Part shown: positions 47,979 through 57,297 of the stretch, in pieces
How positions within the stretch are numbered: the first letter of the stretch is position 1
Layout: every line of letters starts with the position of its first letter
Source: Jatrophihabitans cynanchi
Lineage (GTDB): Bacteria > Actinomycetota > Actinomycetes > Mycobacteriales > Jatrophihabitantaceae
Direction of reading: 5' to 3'
Length of the DNA: 64,000 nucleotides
Assembly (NCBI RefSeq): GCF_027247405.1
Contig: NZ_CP097463.1
Coordinates: 3,658,001 to 3,722,000, forward strand
The notes under the pieces: generated by a model
What the model was told of the DNA's origin: nothing
Databases searched by the model: none
Seen by the model: the letters and a program-made list of their open reading frames with translations, nothing else
Position numbers and translations under genes: made by a program

Positions 47979-48989
47979 ATGCGCATCGTCGTCACCGGGG
48001 GATCGGGCAACGTCGGTACCGCGTTGCTGCGCTGCCTGGCCGGGTCCGGCCGGCACCACGTCGTCGGCGTGAGCCGGCGCCGGCCGCCGGATGTTCCTCC
48101 CTACGACGCGGCAGAATGGGTCTGCGTCGACGTCGGCGCGAAGGACGCGATACCCGCGCTGCGCGACGCTTTCGCCGGTGCGGACGCCGTGGTGCACCTG
48201 GCCTGGGCGATCTCACCGTCGCACGACCGCGACCGGCGCAGACGTACCAACCAGAACGGGACCGCCGCGGTCGTGGCTGCCGTGCGGGCGGCCGGGGTGG
48301 GGCACCTGGTGCACCAGTCCTCCGTCGGCAGCTATGCGCCCGGCCCGGGACGCACGGTCGACGAGAGTTGGCCGGTCACCGGCATCGAGACCTCGAGCTA
48401 CAGCGTGGACAAGGCGGCCGCCGAGGTGATCGTCGCGCGTGCCGAGGACCAGGTGACGGTAGCGCGGGTGCGGCCCGCGCTGATCTTCCAGGACGCCGCG
48501 GCCAGTGATGTGGCGCAGTACTTCGCCGGCCCGCTGGTGCCGCGCCTGCTCATCCGCCGCGGGGTGCTGCGGTTCGCACCGCTGCCCGCCGCGCTCGCGT
48601 TCCAGGTCGTCCACGCCGACGACGTCGCCCGGGCCCTCGAGCTGATCCTCACCCAGCGCGCCGGCGGCGCGTTCAACGTCGCGGCGCAGCCGATCATCGA
48701 CCGGGATACCTGGCGCGAGGTCTTCGGCGGGGTCGGCCCGCCGGTGCCGCCGTCCGCCCTGTGCGCCGCGGCCGCGGCGACCTGGCGCGCCAGGCTGCAA
48801 CCGACCGAGCCCGGGTGGCTGGACATGGCCGTGCACGCGCCGTTCCTGGACACCGGGCGGATCGAGTCGATCGGCTGGACGCCGCGGCACGACGCGCGCA
48901 CGGTGCTGGGCGAGTTCATCGACGCGATGGGTCGTCGCGACTCGCACCCCGGGCCGCTGCTGCACGGCCGCCGGCGCCGGCGCGACTAG
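47979..48989 (+). CDS. NAD-dependent epimerase/dehydratase family protein
   Basis: 336 residues of the extended SDR family: GGSGNVGTALLR at the N-terminus, DAVVHLAWAISP, and a catalytic region SSVGSYAPG. YSVDKAAAE is the YxxxK site. The sugar nucleotide or other substrate is unknown. A TAGGGG word six bases before the ATG is a weak -10 candidate. Its TAG stop is part of the TAGGTT hexamer before the HIT gene. Confidence 0.83.
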   Translation: MRIVVTGGSGNVGTALLRCLAGSGRHHVVGVSRRRPPDVPPYDAAEWVCVDVGAKDAIPALRDAFAGADAVVHLAWAISPSHDRDRRRRTNQNGTAAVVAAVRAAGVGHLVHQSSVGSYAPGPGRTVDESWPVTGIETSSYSVDKAAAEVIVARAEDQVTVARVRPALIFQDAAASDVAQYFAGPLVPRLLIRRGVLRFAPLPAALAFQVVHADDVARALELILTQRAGGAFNVAAQPIIDRDTWREVFGGVGPPVPPSALCAAAAATWRARLQPTEPGWLDMAVHAPFLDTGRIESIGWTPRHDARTVLGEFIDAMGRRDSHPGPLLHGRRRRRD

Positions 48990-48992
48990 GTT
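48987..48992 (+). promoter_or_regulatory. -10 element TAGGTT of the HIT gene, built on the upstream stop codon
   Basis: TAG of this hexamer is the stop of the epimerase gene. Seven bases separate it from ATG 49000. A leaderless start is probable. Confidence 0.45.
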
Positions 48993-48999
48993 GGCAGGT

Positions 49000-49338
49000 A
49001 TGGCGAAGGACTGTCTGTTCTGCTCGATCGTCGCCGGCGAGGTACCGGCCACCACGGTGTACCAGAACGCGGACGTAGTGGCGTTCGACGATCTCAACCC
49101 GCAGGCCCCCACCCACGTGCTGGTGGTACCCCGCAAACACGTGCCCGACCTCGCCGAACTGGGCACCGATCCACACACGTCCGCCGCGCTCACCGCAGGC
49201 ATCCGGGCAACCGCCGAGCACCTCGGACTGGCCGATTTCCGCACCGTGTTCAACACCGGCGCGGGCGCCCAGCAGACCGTCTTCCACGTACACGCGCACG
49301 TGCTGGCCGGGCGCGAGTTCTCCTGGCCGCCGGGCTGA
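49000..49338 (+). CDS. HIT family protein (HINT-like nucleotide hydrolase)
   Basis: ATG 49000 gives 112 residues. The histidine triad is HVHAHVL, preceded by GAGAQQTVFH. The N-terminal DCLFCSIVAGEVPA holds a Cys pair typical of the HINT branch. It hydrolyses AMP-N or related phosphoramidates such as aminoacyl adenylates. This gene is a usual member of the rsmE-phoH interval. Confidence 0.93.
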   Translation: MAKDCLFCSIVAGEVPATTVYQNADVVAFDDLNPQAPTHVLVVPRKHVPDLAELGTDPHTSAALTAGIRATAEHLGLADFRTVFNTGAGAQQTVFHVHAHVLAGREFSWPPG

Positions 49339-49385
49339 GCGCGGCTGTCTCGGGTAAAAACCGGCTTGGCCCGCGCGGACGCCGG

Positions 49386-49391
49386 TACAGT
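49386..49391 (+). promoter_or_regulatory. -10 candidate TACAGT upstream of phoH
   Basis: TACAGT lies 35 bp before the presumed phoH TTG start, leaving room for a short leader with a GAGAG site. The -35 region is weak (TTGGCC, only about 14 bp away). Confidence 0.35.
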
Positions 49392-49426
49392 GGGCGAGTA
49401 CCTGATCACCGAGCAGAGAGCGCAAC

Positions 49427-50446
49427 TTGTCCGATCCCACCCCTAGTCCGGATCGTGTCTCGACGGTAGTCGTCGTCCCGGGCGAGCAGGCGATGGTCGC
49501 CCTGCTCGGTACGCGCGATGAGTTGCTGCAGGTGATCGAGGGCAGCCTCGCCAGCGACATCCACGTTCGCGGCAACGAGATCACGATCACCGGCGCACCC
49601 GCGGACAACGCCGTCGCGGTCCGGCTCATCGAAGAACTTCTCGAACTGATCCGCGCCGGGCAGAACCTCACCCCCGACGCCGTCAGCCGCGCCGTCGGCA
49701 TTCTCGGCGCCGGCACCGGTGAGCGGCCCGCCGAGGTGCTCAGCCTGTCCATCCTGTCGCGGCGCGGAAAGAACATCCGGCCCAAGACGCTGAACCAGAA
49801 GCGGTACGTCGACGCGATCGACCAGCACACCGTCGTCTTCGGCATCGGGCCCGCCGGCACCGGCAAGACGTACCTGGCCGTGGCCAAGGCGGTGCAGGCG
49901 CTGCAGGCCAAGCAGGTCAGCCGGATCATCCTGACCCGGCCGGCGGTCGAGGCCGGCGAGCGGCTCGGCTTCCTGCCCGGCACGCTGTTCGAGAAGATCG
50001 ACCCCTACCTGCGGCCGCTGTTCGACGCGCTGCACGACATGCTCGACCCGGACTCGATCCCGCGGCTGATGCAGGCGGGCACCATCGAGATCGCCCCGCT
50101 CGCCTACATGCGCGGGCGCACCCTCTCGGACGCGTTCATCATTCTGGACGAGGCGCAGAACACCACGGCCGAACAGATGAAGATGTTCCTCACCCGGCTG
50201 GGTTTCGACTCGCGGATGGTGGTGACGGGCGACATCACGCAGGTCGACCTGCCCGGCGACACCCGCAGTGGGCTGCGCGTGGTGCGCGACATCCTCGGTG
50301 ACATCGAGGACATCCACTTCTCCTACCTGAGCGCCAGCGACGTGGTCCGGCACCGGCTCGTCGGCAACATCGTCGACGCCTACGAGCGTTACGACGCGCG
50401 CTCGGCCACGGCAGAGCAGCAGCGCGCGAAGCCCGGCCGCAGATGA
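49427..50446 (+). CDS. phoH: PhoH family ATPase
   Basis: 339 residues from a TTG start behind GAGAG; no better ATG/GTG exists near this frame start. Walker [13 protein letters not shown] and Walker [12 protein letters not shown] are visible, with [18 protein letters not shown] between them. A KH-like N-terminal part has [14 protein letters not shown]. PhoH proteins are putative RNA-linked ATPases or helicases; the partner YbeY overlaps by 4 bp (ATGA), which suggests a joint role in rRNA maturation. Confidence 0.93.
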   Translation: MSDPTPSPDRVSTVVVVPGEQAMVALLGTRDELLQVIEGSLASDIHVRGNEITITGAPADNAVAVRLIEELLELIRAGQNLTPDAVSRAVGILGAGTGERPAEVLSLSILSRRGKNIRPKTLNQKRYVDAIDQHTVVFGIGPAGTGKTYLAVAKAVQALQAKQVSRIILTRPAVEAGERLGFLPGTLFEKIDPYLRPLFDALHDMLDPDSIPRLMQAGTIEIAPLAYMRGRTLSDAFIILDEAQNTTAEQMKMFLTRLGFDSRMVVTGDITQVDLPGDTRSGLRVVRDILGDIEDIHFSYLSASDVVRHRLVGNIVDAYERYDARSATAEQQRAKPGRR

Positions 50447-50994
50447 TCGAGGTCAACAACGAGTCGGGCGCCGACGTCGACGAGGCGGCGCTGGTCACGC
50501 TCGGCCGGTTCGTCCTGGAGCGGATGGGCATCAACCCGGCCGCCGAACTCTCGATCGTCCTGCTGGACACCGAGGCGATGGCCGCGCTGCACGTGCAGTG
50601 GATGGACCTGCCCGGCCCGACCGATGTGATGGCCTTCCCGATGGACGGCGCCGACAGCCCGGACGCGCGGCTCGACCCGACCGCGCCGCCGGGCACCGAC
50701 GAGCCGGCCGCGGAGGCGATGCTCGGCGACGTCGTCCTGTGCCCGGCCGTCGCCGCCGACCAGGCCGCGTCGGCAGGCCACTCGGTCGAGGCCGAACTGC
50801 ACCTGCTGTGCACACACGGCGTCTTGCACCTGCTCGGCTACGACCACGGCGACCCGGACGAGGAACGCGAGATGTTCGAGCTGCAGGCCGAACTCGTCGG
50901 CGAGTGGGCGAAGCGCTCCGGCCGCGGACCGATCCGCGCACCGCTGCCCGGCACCGGCGGCGAGGTCCGCGATACCGCGGGGCGCGGGCGCTAG
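50443..50994 (+). CDS. ybeY: endoribonuclease YbeY
   Basis: 183 residues. The zinc-binding motif [11 protein letters not shown] is complete (three His). The N-terminal part has [21 protein letters not shown], and [12 protein letters not shown] is conserved. It trims the 3' end of 16S rRNA and joins ribosome quality control. There is an extension of about 30 residues at the C-terminus ([14 protein letters not shown]), common in actinobacteria. Confidence 0.95.
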   Translation: MIEVNNESGADVDEAALVTLGRFVLERMGINPAAELSIVLLDTEAMAALHVQWMDLPGPTDVMAFPMDGADSPDARLDPTAPPGTDEPAAEAMLGDVVLCPAVAADQAASAGHSVEAELHLLCTHGVLHLLGYDHGDPDEEREMFELQAELVGEWAKRSGRGPIRAPLPGTGGEVRDTAGRGR

Positions 50995-50998
50995 TTTC

Positions 50999-52312
50999 AT
51001 GAACAGCGCCGACATCATCGCGCTCGTGGTCGCGATCTGCCTGGTGCCCATCGGCGGCCTGCTCGCCTGCGTCGACTCGGCCCTGGCGCGGATCTCGGTC
51101 GCGCGGGTCGAGGAGTACCTGCGCGAGGAGCACAGGGGCGCCAAGGCGCTCAGCGTGATCATGGGCGACCGGGCCCGGTACACCAACTTGCTGCTGCTGC
51201 TGCGCGTCGTCTGCGAGCTGACCGCGACCGTGCTCGCGGCGATCGTCGCCCGCTCGCAGTTCGGCGCCCGCTGGCCCGTCCCGATGATCACGATCGCGAT
51301 CATGGTGGTCATCTCGTACGCAGTGATCGGGGTCGGGCCGCGCACGCTCGGCCGTCAGCACCCCTACGCGGTGGCGCTCGCCGGGGCCGGGTCGGTCAAG
51401 GCGCTGGGCCGCGTGTTCGGCCCGCTCGCCTCGCTGCTCACCCTGTTCGGCAACGCGATCACACCCGGACGTGGCTTTCGTGACGGCCCGTTCTCGTCCG
51501 AGATCGAACTGCGCGAGCTCGTCGACATGGCCGAGCAGCGCGGCGTGGTCGAGCACGGTGAGCGGGAGATGATCCAGTCGGTGTTCGCGCTGGGCGACAC
51601 GATCGCGCGTGAGGTGATGGTGCCGCGCACCGACGTCGTCTGGATCGAGCACACCAAGACCGTGCCGCAGGCGCTCGCCCTCGCGCTTCGCAGCGGGTTC
51701 TCCCGGCTGCCGGTCACCGGCGAGAGCGCCGACGACGTACTCGGCGTCGCCTACCTCAAGGACCTCGCGCGGCGCGCTCAGGACGCCGAGCGGGCCCGCA
51801 CCACGCGCGTCGAGGAGGTGATGCGGGTAGCCAGCTACGTCCCGGAGTCCAAGCCGGTCGACGAGCTGCTGCGCGAGATGCAGGCGGCGCGCACCCACAT
51901 CGCCATCGTCATCGACGAGTACGGCGGGACGGCCGGGCTGGTCACGATCGAGGACATCCTGGAGGAGATCGTCGGCGAGATCACCGACGAGTACGACGAC
52001 GAGCGGCCGCCGATCGAGCGCATCGACGACGACACCGCCCGGGTCAGCGCGCGCCTCGCCGTCGAGGACCTGGCCGAGCTGTTCGACGTCACCGTGCCCG
52101 ATCGCGACGACGTCGAGACCGTGGGCGGGTTGCTGGCCGAGTCGCTCGGGCGGGTCCCGATTCCTGGCGCGCACACCCGCGCGTACGGCCTGGAGTTGAT
52201 CGCCGAGAACGCAGGTGGACGCCGCAACCGGATCGACACCGTGCTCGTGCGACGCTTGGCCGAACCGGAGGCCGGCGCCGAGACCAGCGAGGACGCGCAT
52301 GAGCGAGCTTGA
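50999..52312 (+). CDS. CNNM/CorC-type CBS-domain membrane protein
   Basis: 437 residues. DUF21/CNNM membrane domain with three or four helices (about residues 5-140). A CBS pair follows (about 200-330: [11 protein letters not shown], then [28 protein letters not shown]). A C-terminal CorC_HlyC domain (about 345-430) ends the protein. The family transports or regulates Mg2+/Co2+. It is 4 bp downstream of ybeY and overlaps the deaminase-like gene by 14 bp. Confidence 0.93.
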   Translation: MNSADIIALVVAICLVPIGGLLACVDSALARISVARVEEYLREEHRGAKALSVIMGDRARYTNLLLLLRVVCELTATVLAAIVARSQFGARWPVPMITIAIMVVISYAVIGVGPRTLGRQHPYAVALAGAGSVKALGRVFGPLASLLTLFGNAITPGRGFRDGPFSSEIELRELVDMAEQRGVVEHGEREMIQSVFALGDTIAREVMVPRTDVVWIEHTKTVPQALALALRSGFSRLPVTGESADDVLGVAYLKDLARRAQDAERARTTRVEEVMRVASYVPESKPVDELLREMQAARTHIAIVIDEYGGTAGLVTIEDILEEIVGEITDEYDDERPPIERIDDDTARVSARLAVEDLAELFDVTVPDRDDVETVGGLLAESLGRVPIPGAHTRAYGLELIAENAGGRRNRIDTVLVRRLAEPEAGAETSEDAHERA

Positions 52313-52604
52313 TCCAGAGGACGCGAAGCTGCTGACGCTCGCGCGTTCGGCCCGGGCGCGCACCCGGGTCGAGCAGGGGGCGGCCGTGCGCGACACCGAC
52401 GGGCGCACCTACGTGGCCGCCACCGTGACGTTGCCGTCGTTGCGGTTGAGCGCACTGCAGGTGGCTGTCGCGATGGCGGTGTCCTCCGGTGCACTCGGGC
52501 TGGAGGCGGCGGTGGTGTTCGGCGACGACGCGACCGACGAGGCGGGTGCTGCGGCGGTGCGAGATGTCGCGCCCGATGCGCTCGTGTTCACCATCGCGGG
52601 CTGA
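52299..52604 (+). CDS. cytidine-deaminase-like small protein
   Basis: 101 residues, ATG 52299 inside the end of the CBS gene. It resembles a degenerate cytidine-deaminase fold: [26 protein letters not shown]. The zinc-binding HxE and PCxxC residues are missing, so deaminase activity is unlikely. The same small gene lies between the CBS protein and era in Mycobacterium. Here era is 3.8 kb further on. Confidence 0.8.
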   Translation: MSELDPEDAKLLTLARSARARTRVEQGAAVRDTDGRTYVAATVTLPSLRLSALQVAVAMAVSSGALGLEAAVVFGDDATDEAGAAAVRDVAPDALVFTIAG

Positions 52605-52960
52605 GCGGGTTCGCGCCGGGTCGGCTAGCGCCGCCGGGTTGCCTCCGCCGGTAGTGAAGGGGCGCACCGACGGCCTTGATCGCGCGGCTCGCGCTGCCGG
52701 GGTCGCGTTTCGTCCTTGGTGAAAGGCGCACCGACGGTGGCAGTTCGCCTCCGGGTCGGCTCGCCCTGCCGAGTCGCGTTCCGGACGTGGTGGGCAGCGC
52801 GACGATGGTGGCGGTTGCTCTCGTGCCTGGCTCGCGCTGCTGGGTCGCGCTTCGTGCGTGGTGAAAGGCGCACCGACGGTGACGGTTGCTCTCGCGCCTG
52901 GCTCGCGCTGCCGGGTCGCCCCTTGCGCTGGGCTGCTGGGTTTGCGTCTGTCGTGGTCGA
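52605..52960 (+). repeat. degenerate 64-71 bp tandem repeats upstream of the intact 13E12 gene
   Basis: GCGCACCGACGG or a near match begins units at 52662, 52726, 52797 and 52868, spaced 64, 71 and 71 bp. Each unit runs through GGCTCGCGCTGCCGGGTCGC and, in several, ends with GTGGTGAAAG. The first partial unit starts near 52610. The same words occur upstream of the other 13E12 gene. No gene is recognised in 52605-53064. Confidence 0.7.
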
Positions 52961-53051
52961 GTCCCGATGCGCATGTTCCGATCGCCCGAAAATTCGCCGA
53001 GGAATCTCCAGTAACGGCGTGTTTCGGGTGAAATCTGTCGGTGACACCTGC

Positions 53052-53057
53052 TATTAT
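53052..53057 (+). promoter_or_regulatory. -10 element TATTAT of the intact 13E12 gene, leaderless
   Basis: TATTAT ends seven bases before ATG 53065, the same geometry as the promoter of the other 13E12 gene. No good -35 is visible. Confidence 0.55.
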
Positions 53058-53064
53058 CGCTAGC

Positions 53065-54441
53065 ATGTTCGGCAGTGACGTCAACCCGGAAGCCGGCACC
53101 GTGCTGGCCGAACTGGACACCGTGTTGCAGCGGCTGAACACCCTGGTGCTGGACTCTCACAGCGACAGCGAAGTCCTGGCCCTGTGGCGCGAACTGGAAC
53201 ACCGGCGCCGCACCCTCGCCCCGATCGATCACGCCCTCATCGCCCAGTTGCAGACCCGCAACGTCCCGCACACCCTCGGCGAGCGTTCGATGACGACACT
53301 GGCGCGCAGCGTGCTGCGGGTCGGCATCGGCGAGGCCAAAGCCCGCGTCGTCGCGGCCGAAGCACTCGGACCGCGCCGCACCCTGCTCGGCGAACCCCTC
53401 GAACCCCTCTACCCGGTCCTGGCCGCGGCGCAAGCCGCCGGTCAGGTGTCCGAACCGGCCGCGAAGCTGATCGTGCACACCATCGAACAGCTCCCCGACG
53501 CGGTACGGGCCGAGGTCGACCGGGACCTCGAACACACCCTCACGAAGCAGGCCGGCGAGCTGGACCTGGACCAACTACGCACCCTGACCCGGCACGTGTC
53601 CGCGCTGCTGGACCCGGACGGGCTGCTCACCCAAGAAGCCCAGCGGCAACGCCAACGCGAGGTCAACCTGGCCATCCGCCCCGACGGGTCCGGCCGGTTG
53701 AGCGGCAACTGCACCGTCGAGTTGACCGAATGGATCAGAACCATCTTCGACACGCTCGCCAAACCCAAGCCTGCCACCACCGGCGCCACCACCGGCGGCG
53801 CCACTACCGACAGCACCGCCGGCGGCGCCACGGACGCGGCGGCGAAGGACCCCAGGACTGCGCCGCAACGGCGCCACGACGCGCTCCTGGAGGCGCTCAA
53901 ACTCACCGCCCGCGCCGAACTGCTGCCCGACTGCGGCGGCATCTCCAGCACCCTGCTACTCAGCATGACCCGCGAGGCGTTCCTCACCGGCACCGGCACC
54001 GCCACCACCGGACACGGCACCATCGTGCACGCGAAAACGGCGCGCGAGTGGGCCGGCGGCGGGGACACCCTCGTACAACCCGTCTGGATCAACCAACACC
54101 GGCGCATCGAAGCCCTCGGCACCCCCTGCCGCATCTTCACCCGCCAACAACGCCACGCCCTGATCATCCGAGACAAAGGCTGCTCATTCCCCGGCTGCGA
54201 CGCACCCCCACAACACTGCCAAGTCCACCACATCGTGCCCTGGGCCGACGGCGGACCCACCCACATCGACAACGGCTGCCTACTCTGCACCTACCACCAC
54301 CGCACGTTCGAACGCCTCGGCTGGGTGTGCACGATGTTGAAGGGGGTCCCGCACTGGGTCCCACCCGCCTGGACAGGCAACCAAACCCCCATCCGCAACA
54401 CCGCACACGACCCACGACCGAGCTTTCCCCTGAAGACATAG
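53065..54441 (+). CDS. 13E12-type DUF222/HNH endonuclease-domain protein
   Basis: ATG 53065, 458 residues. A DUF222 domain (about residues 20-320) contains an internal Thr/Gly/Ala-rich linker (about 238-262). The C-terminal HNH domain has KGCSFPGCDAPPQHCQVHH and IVPWADGGPTHIDN, then CTYHHRTFE. Cys and His ligands and the catalytic His are all present, so unlike the copy at 12.7-13.9 kb it looks intact. The family is abundant and variable in actinobacteria, with unproven DNA-cleaving function. It interrupts the otherwise conserved cluster before era. Confidence 0.9.
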   Translation: MFGSDVNPEAGTVLAELDTVLQRLNTLVLDSHSDSEVLALWRELEHRRRTLAPIDHALIAQLQTRNVPHTLGERSMTTLARSVLRVGIGEAKARVVAAEALGPRRTLLGEPLEPLYPVLAAAQAAGQVSEPAAKLIVHTIEQLPDAVRAEVDRDLEHTLTKQAGELDLDQLRTLTRHVSALLDPDGLLTQEAQRQRQREVNLAIRPDGSGRLSGNCTVELTEWIRTIFDTLAKPKPATTGATTGGATTDSTAGGATDAAAKDPRTAPQRRHDALLEALKLTARAELLPDCGGISSTLLLSMTREAFLTGTGTATTGHGTIVHAKTAREWAGGGDTLVQPVWINQHRRIEALGTPCRIFTRQQRHALIIRDKGCSFPGCDAPPQHCQVHHIVPWADGGPTHIDNGCLLCTYHHRTFERLGWVCTMLKGVPHWVPPAWTGNQTPIRNTAHDPRPSFPLKT

Positions 54442-54636
54442 GGCAAGCGGCGCCAAGTCGTGTCATCGGATGCCAAGCTGGGAATCCCGAGCCTCTCGGC
54501 ACGATCCCTCCCTCGCGCATCTGCAGACGAGCGGGCGTCTGCTTCGTTCCGCAGATCGCCCGCGTTGTGCCCCGTAGATCGGCATAACCGTGCGCGCGGC
54601 GTCCCGGGCAGCTGCGTGCTGCCTAATGTGGGCGAG

Positions 54637-54801
54637 GTGTCGCACCGGAGTTGGCTCGCATTGTTCGTCATCGACGTCGCTGACCTGGACCGCGGCGCTG
54701 CCTTCTGGAGCGCCGCGCTCCGGGGCACCGTCGTGCAGCAACCGTATGGCGCGACGACGACTGGCCAGCTTGGTGACCGACTGTTGGTCCAGGCCGGCCT
54801 G
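54637..54801 (+). pseudogene. glyoxalase/VOC gene remnant
   Basis: From GTG 54637 the frame reads SWLALFVIDVADLDRGAAFW, the usual start of a VOC protein, continuing to GDRLLVQAG. After about 55 residues the similarity fades and the frame runs on as low-complexity sequence. A full VOC protein needs about 120 residues. Probably a decayed gene trapped between the 13E12 gene and the hydrolase. Confidence 0.45.
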
Positions 54802-54977
54802 ACATCGCCACAACTCACGCCGACTACGGCGCATCCGGTCGCTTCTTCCAGCGTGGCCGGACTCTCGTTTCACGTGTCCGTGCCGCCGACCGCTCAGCGA
54901 CCGACCACCCGGCGCAGCAGTTTCGCCGGGTCCATACGTACGTATGGCAACTCGACGGCGCGGGTATCCGTGGCAGG

Positions 54978-55703
54978 TCAGCGGGACGGCAGAAGTTCGG
55001 CCACGGCTCCGAGTGCGAGCGCCCAGTCCGGGGTGCTGGGATCGATCATCGTGTAGTGGTCGCCGGCCGTCTCGATCAGCACCGCGTCGCCACCGGCCGC
55101 CGCAGCGGCCGCGACATAGGCCCGGCTCTGCGCGATCGGCACCTCGTCGTCGGCGGCCGAGTGCAGGCACACCACCCGCGGCGGCACGGGGACCCGGCCG
55201 AGCGGGTCGGCGGCCGCGTACCGGTCGGGGACCTCGTCCGGCCGGCCTCCGAGCAGATCCAGCACCGCCGTGTGGCCGACCCCGGTCGTCGCGGCCGTGA
55301 CCAGGTCGAGCACCCCGGCCTGCGCGATGACCCCGGTCAAGGCGACGCGGGGCCGGCTGCGTCCGGCAGCCCAGACGGCGAGGTGACCGCCGGCCGAATG
55401 CCCGATCGCGACCAGCCGAGCGGTGTCGACACCGAGGTCGGCCAGATGATCGATCCCGGCGGCGACGTCGTCGAGCGTGCGAGGCCAGCCGCCACCGACA
55501 CTCACCCGTCGGTACTCGAGATTCCACGCGACGTAGCCGCGGGCCGCCAGGTCGGCGGCGAGCGGGCGGCCCAGCGAGCAGTCGTAGCGAGCCCGCCAGA
55601 AACCACCGTGGATCACCACGACCGTGCCCAGCGCTCGCTCGGCGGACGGTAGGTAGAGCTCGCCGAACTGCGCGGGGTCAGGACCGTAGCTGTGCCGCTC
55701 CAT
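54978..55703 (-). CDS. alpha/beta hydrolase (BD-FAE/esterase-lipase-like)
   Basis: ATG 55703, 241 residues. Oxyanion region VVIHGGFWRARYD, nucleophile elbow IGHSAGGH, Asp in SAADDEVPI and His in AGDHYTMID. It is a serine esterase or peptidase-like enzyme of unknown substrate. The ATG overlaps the stop of the upstream lipoprotein gene (TGATG), so the two are coupled, which suggests an envelope-linked function. Confidence 0.85.
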   Translation of the reverse strand: MERHSYGPDPAQFGELYLPSAERALGTVVVIHGGFWRARYDCSLGRPLAADLAARGYVAWNLEYRRVSVGGGWPRTLDDVAAGIDHLADLGVDTARLVAIGHSAGGHLAVWAAGRSRPRVALTGVIAQAGVLDLVTAATTGVGHTAVLDLLGGRPDEVPDRYAAADPLGRVPVPPRVVCLHSAADDEVPIAQSRAYVAAAAAAGGDAVLIETAGDHYTMIDPSTPDWALALGAVAELLPSR

Positions 55704-56329
55704 CAGCGCCCCCGAAGAAGCACGTTGGCCAGCGCCACCGCGTTCACCGAGGTGTCCGTGACCACGGTCTTGATCACCGTAAGGCCTGCGCCACGCGTAA
55801 AGGCACAAACCCAGTCGCGCCCGCGATCGTGCGGATCGAAGCTCGTGCGGTAGACCACGCCGACCGTGCCGCCGTGCAGTTGGACCTGCGAGCCGGACGT
55901 TCCCGCACGCGCGAGCAGCACCATCGCGTTGTGCGCGGCGAGATCGGTGCCGTACCGCGACGTGACGATCGAGATCACCGGCTGCTTCGGACCGGGCAAG
56001 TGCTCGGACGTCGCCAGCGGCGAACCCTGCAGCGCGAAGAAGTTGCAACCGATCACCGTCCCGCCGCTGCGCAGCACCGTGATCCGAGCCAGCCGCATGC
56101 CGACGTTGTCGGCCGCCGTCCGCGTGGCCATAAGCGGGCAGCTGCGGGCGCCGGCCGCTGTCGTCGGGCCGGCGACGATCGGGTGCGGGTCCGGTGCGAC
56201 GCTGCGGGTGGCCGTCTTGGTGTGCGTGACGGTGACGTCCGGAGTGACCGGTGCGCGCGAGGGTGTGGACGTGCACGAGGCGAGCGGCGCGGCGGCACAC
56301 GCGGCCAGGATCAGCAGCACCCGTCGCAC
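55703..56329 (-). CDS. putative lipoprotein (DUF2020-like)
   Basis: GTG 56329 gives 208 residues: VRRVLLILAACAAAPLASC is a lipoprotein signal with the lipobox Cys at about residue 19. A Thr/Pro-rich spacer is followed by a globular domain with two more Cys (CPLMATRTAADNVGMRLARI, GCNFFALQGSPLA). It resembles actinobacterial DUF2020 secreted proteins; the role is unknown. It is divergent from era, the starts being 75 bp apart. Confidence 0.72.
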   Translation of the reverse strand: MRRVLLILAACAAAPLASCTSTPSRAPVTPDVTVTHTKTATRSVAPDPHPIVAGPTTAAGARSCPLMATRTAADNVGMRLARITVLRSGGTVIGCNFFALQGSPLATSEHLPGPKQPVISIVTSRYGTDLAAHNAMVLLARAGTSGSQVQLHGGTVGVVYRTSFDPHDRGRDWVCAFTRGAGLTVIKTVVTDTSVNAVALANVLLRGR

Positions 56330-56404
56330 GTCGCCCCCCGTCGTCCCGGGCCGGTGCCCGCTGCGGCCAGTATTGCAATCGCCGGAATCTGGGAGGATGG
56401 CGTG

Positions 56405-57292
56405 ATGGTCTTCCGCTCCGGCTTCGCCTGCTTCGTCGGCCGCCCCAACGCCGGGAAGTCGACGCTGACGAACGCCCTGGTCGGTAGCAAGATCGTGATC
56501 ACCAGCGCGAAGCCACAGACCACCAGGCACGCGGTGCGCGGCATCGTGACCCGTGCGGACGCCCAGCTGATCCTCGTCGACACGCCCGGCCTGCACCGGC
56601 CGCGCACCCTGCTCGGCGAGCGGCTCAACGACATCGTCCGCACCACGCTGGCCGAGGTCGACGTGATCGGGTTCTGCGTGCCCGCCGACGAGAAGGTCGG
56701 GCCGGGCGACCGGTTCATCGCGGCCGAACTTGCGGCGTTACGCGCCCCCGTGGTGGCGATCGTGACCAAGACCGACTCGGCGAGCCGCAAGCAGGTCGCC
56801 GAGCAGCTCATCGCGGTGTCCCGGCTGGGCGAGTTCGCCGACATCGTCCCGGTGTCCGCGGTCGCGGGGGAGCAGGTCGGCGTGCTCGCCGACGTGTTGG
56901 TGGGCCACCTGCCCGAGGGTCCGCTGCTGTACCCCGAGGACGTGCAGACCGACAACGACACCGAGACCCGCATCGCCGAGCTCATCCGCGAGGCCGCGCT
57001 GGAGGGCGTGCGCGACGAACTGCCGCACTCGATTGCGGTGACGATCGACGAGATCCGCCTGCGCGAGAACAACCCCGGGATCACCGAGGTGTTCGCGACC
57101 ATTCACCTCGAACGCAGCAGCCAGAAGGGCATCGTGATCGGGCACAAGGGCTCGCGACTGAAGGCGATCGGCACCACCGCGCGCGCCGGGATCGGCGAAC
57201 TGCTGGACACCCGGGTGCACCTCGATCTGCACGTCGCCGTCGAGGCCGACTGGCAGCGCGACCCGAAAAAGCTCGACCGGTTGGGGTTCTAG
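56405..57292 (+). CDS. era: GTPase Era
   Basis: ATG 56405 (GTG just before it also possible), 295 residues. G1 GRPNAGKST, G3 DTPGLHRPR, G4 region TKTDSASRK, then a C-terminal KH domain with GIVIGHKGSRLKAIG. It binds the 3' end of 16S rRNA during 30S assembly. In related genomes it directly follows the CBS and deaminase-like genes; here 3.8 kb of other genes intervenes. Confidence 0.96.
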   Translation: MVFRSGFACFVGRPNAGKSTLTNALVGSKIVITSAKPQTTRHAVRGIVTRADAQLILVDTPGLHRPRTLLGERLNDIVRTTLAEVDVIGFCVPADEKVGPGDRFIAAELAALRAPVVAIVTKTDSASRKQVAEQLIAVSRLGEFADIVPVSAVAGEQVGVLADVLVGHLPEGPLLYPEDVQTDNDTETRIAELIREAALEGVRDELPHSIAVTIDEIRLRENNPGITEVFATIHLERSSQKGIVIGHKGSRLKAIGTTARAGIGELLDTRVHLDLHVAVEADWQRDPKKLDRLGF

Positions 57293-57297
57293 GCACC

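Noticed and set aside
52605-52960. CRISPR array
   Set aside because: The units are tandem and degenerate, without unique spacers; no cas genes nearby.
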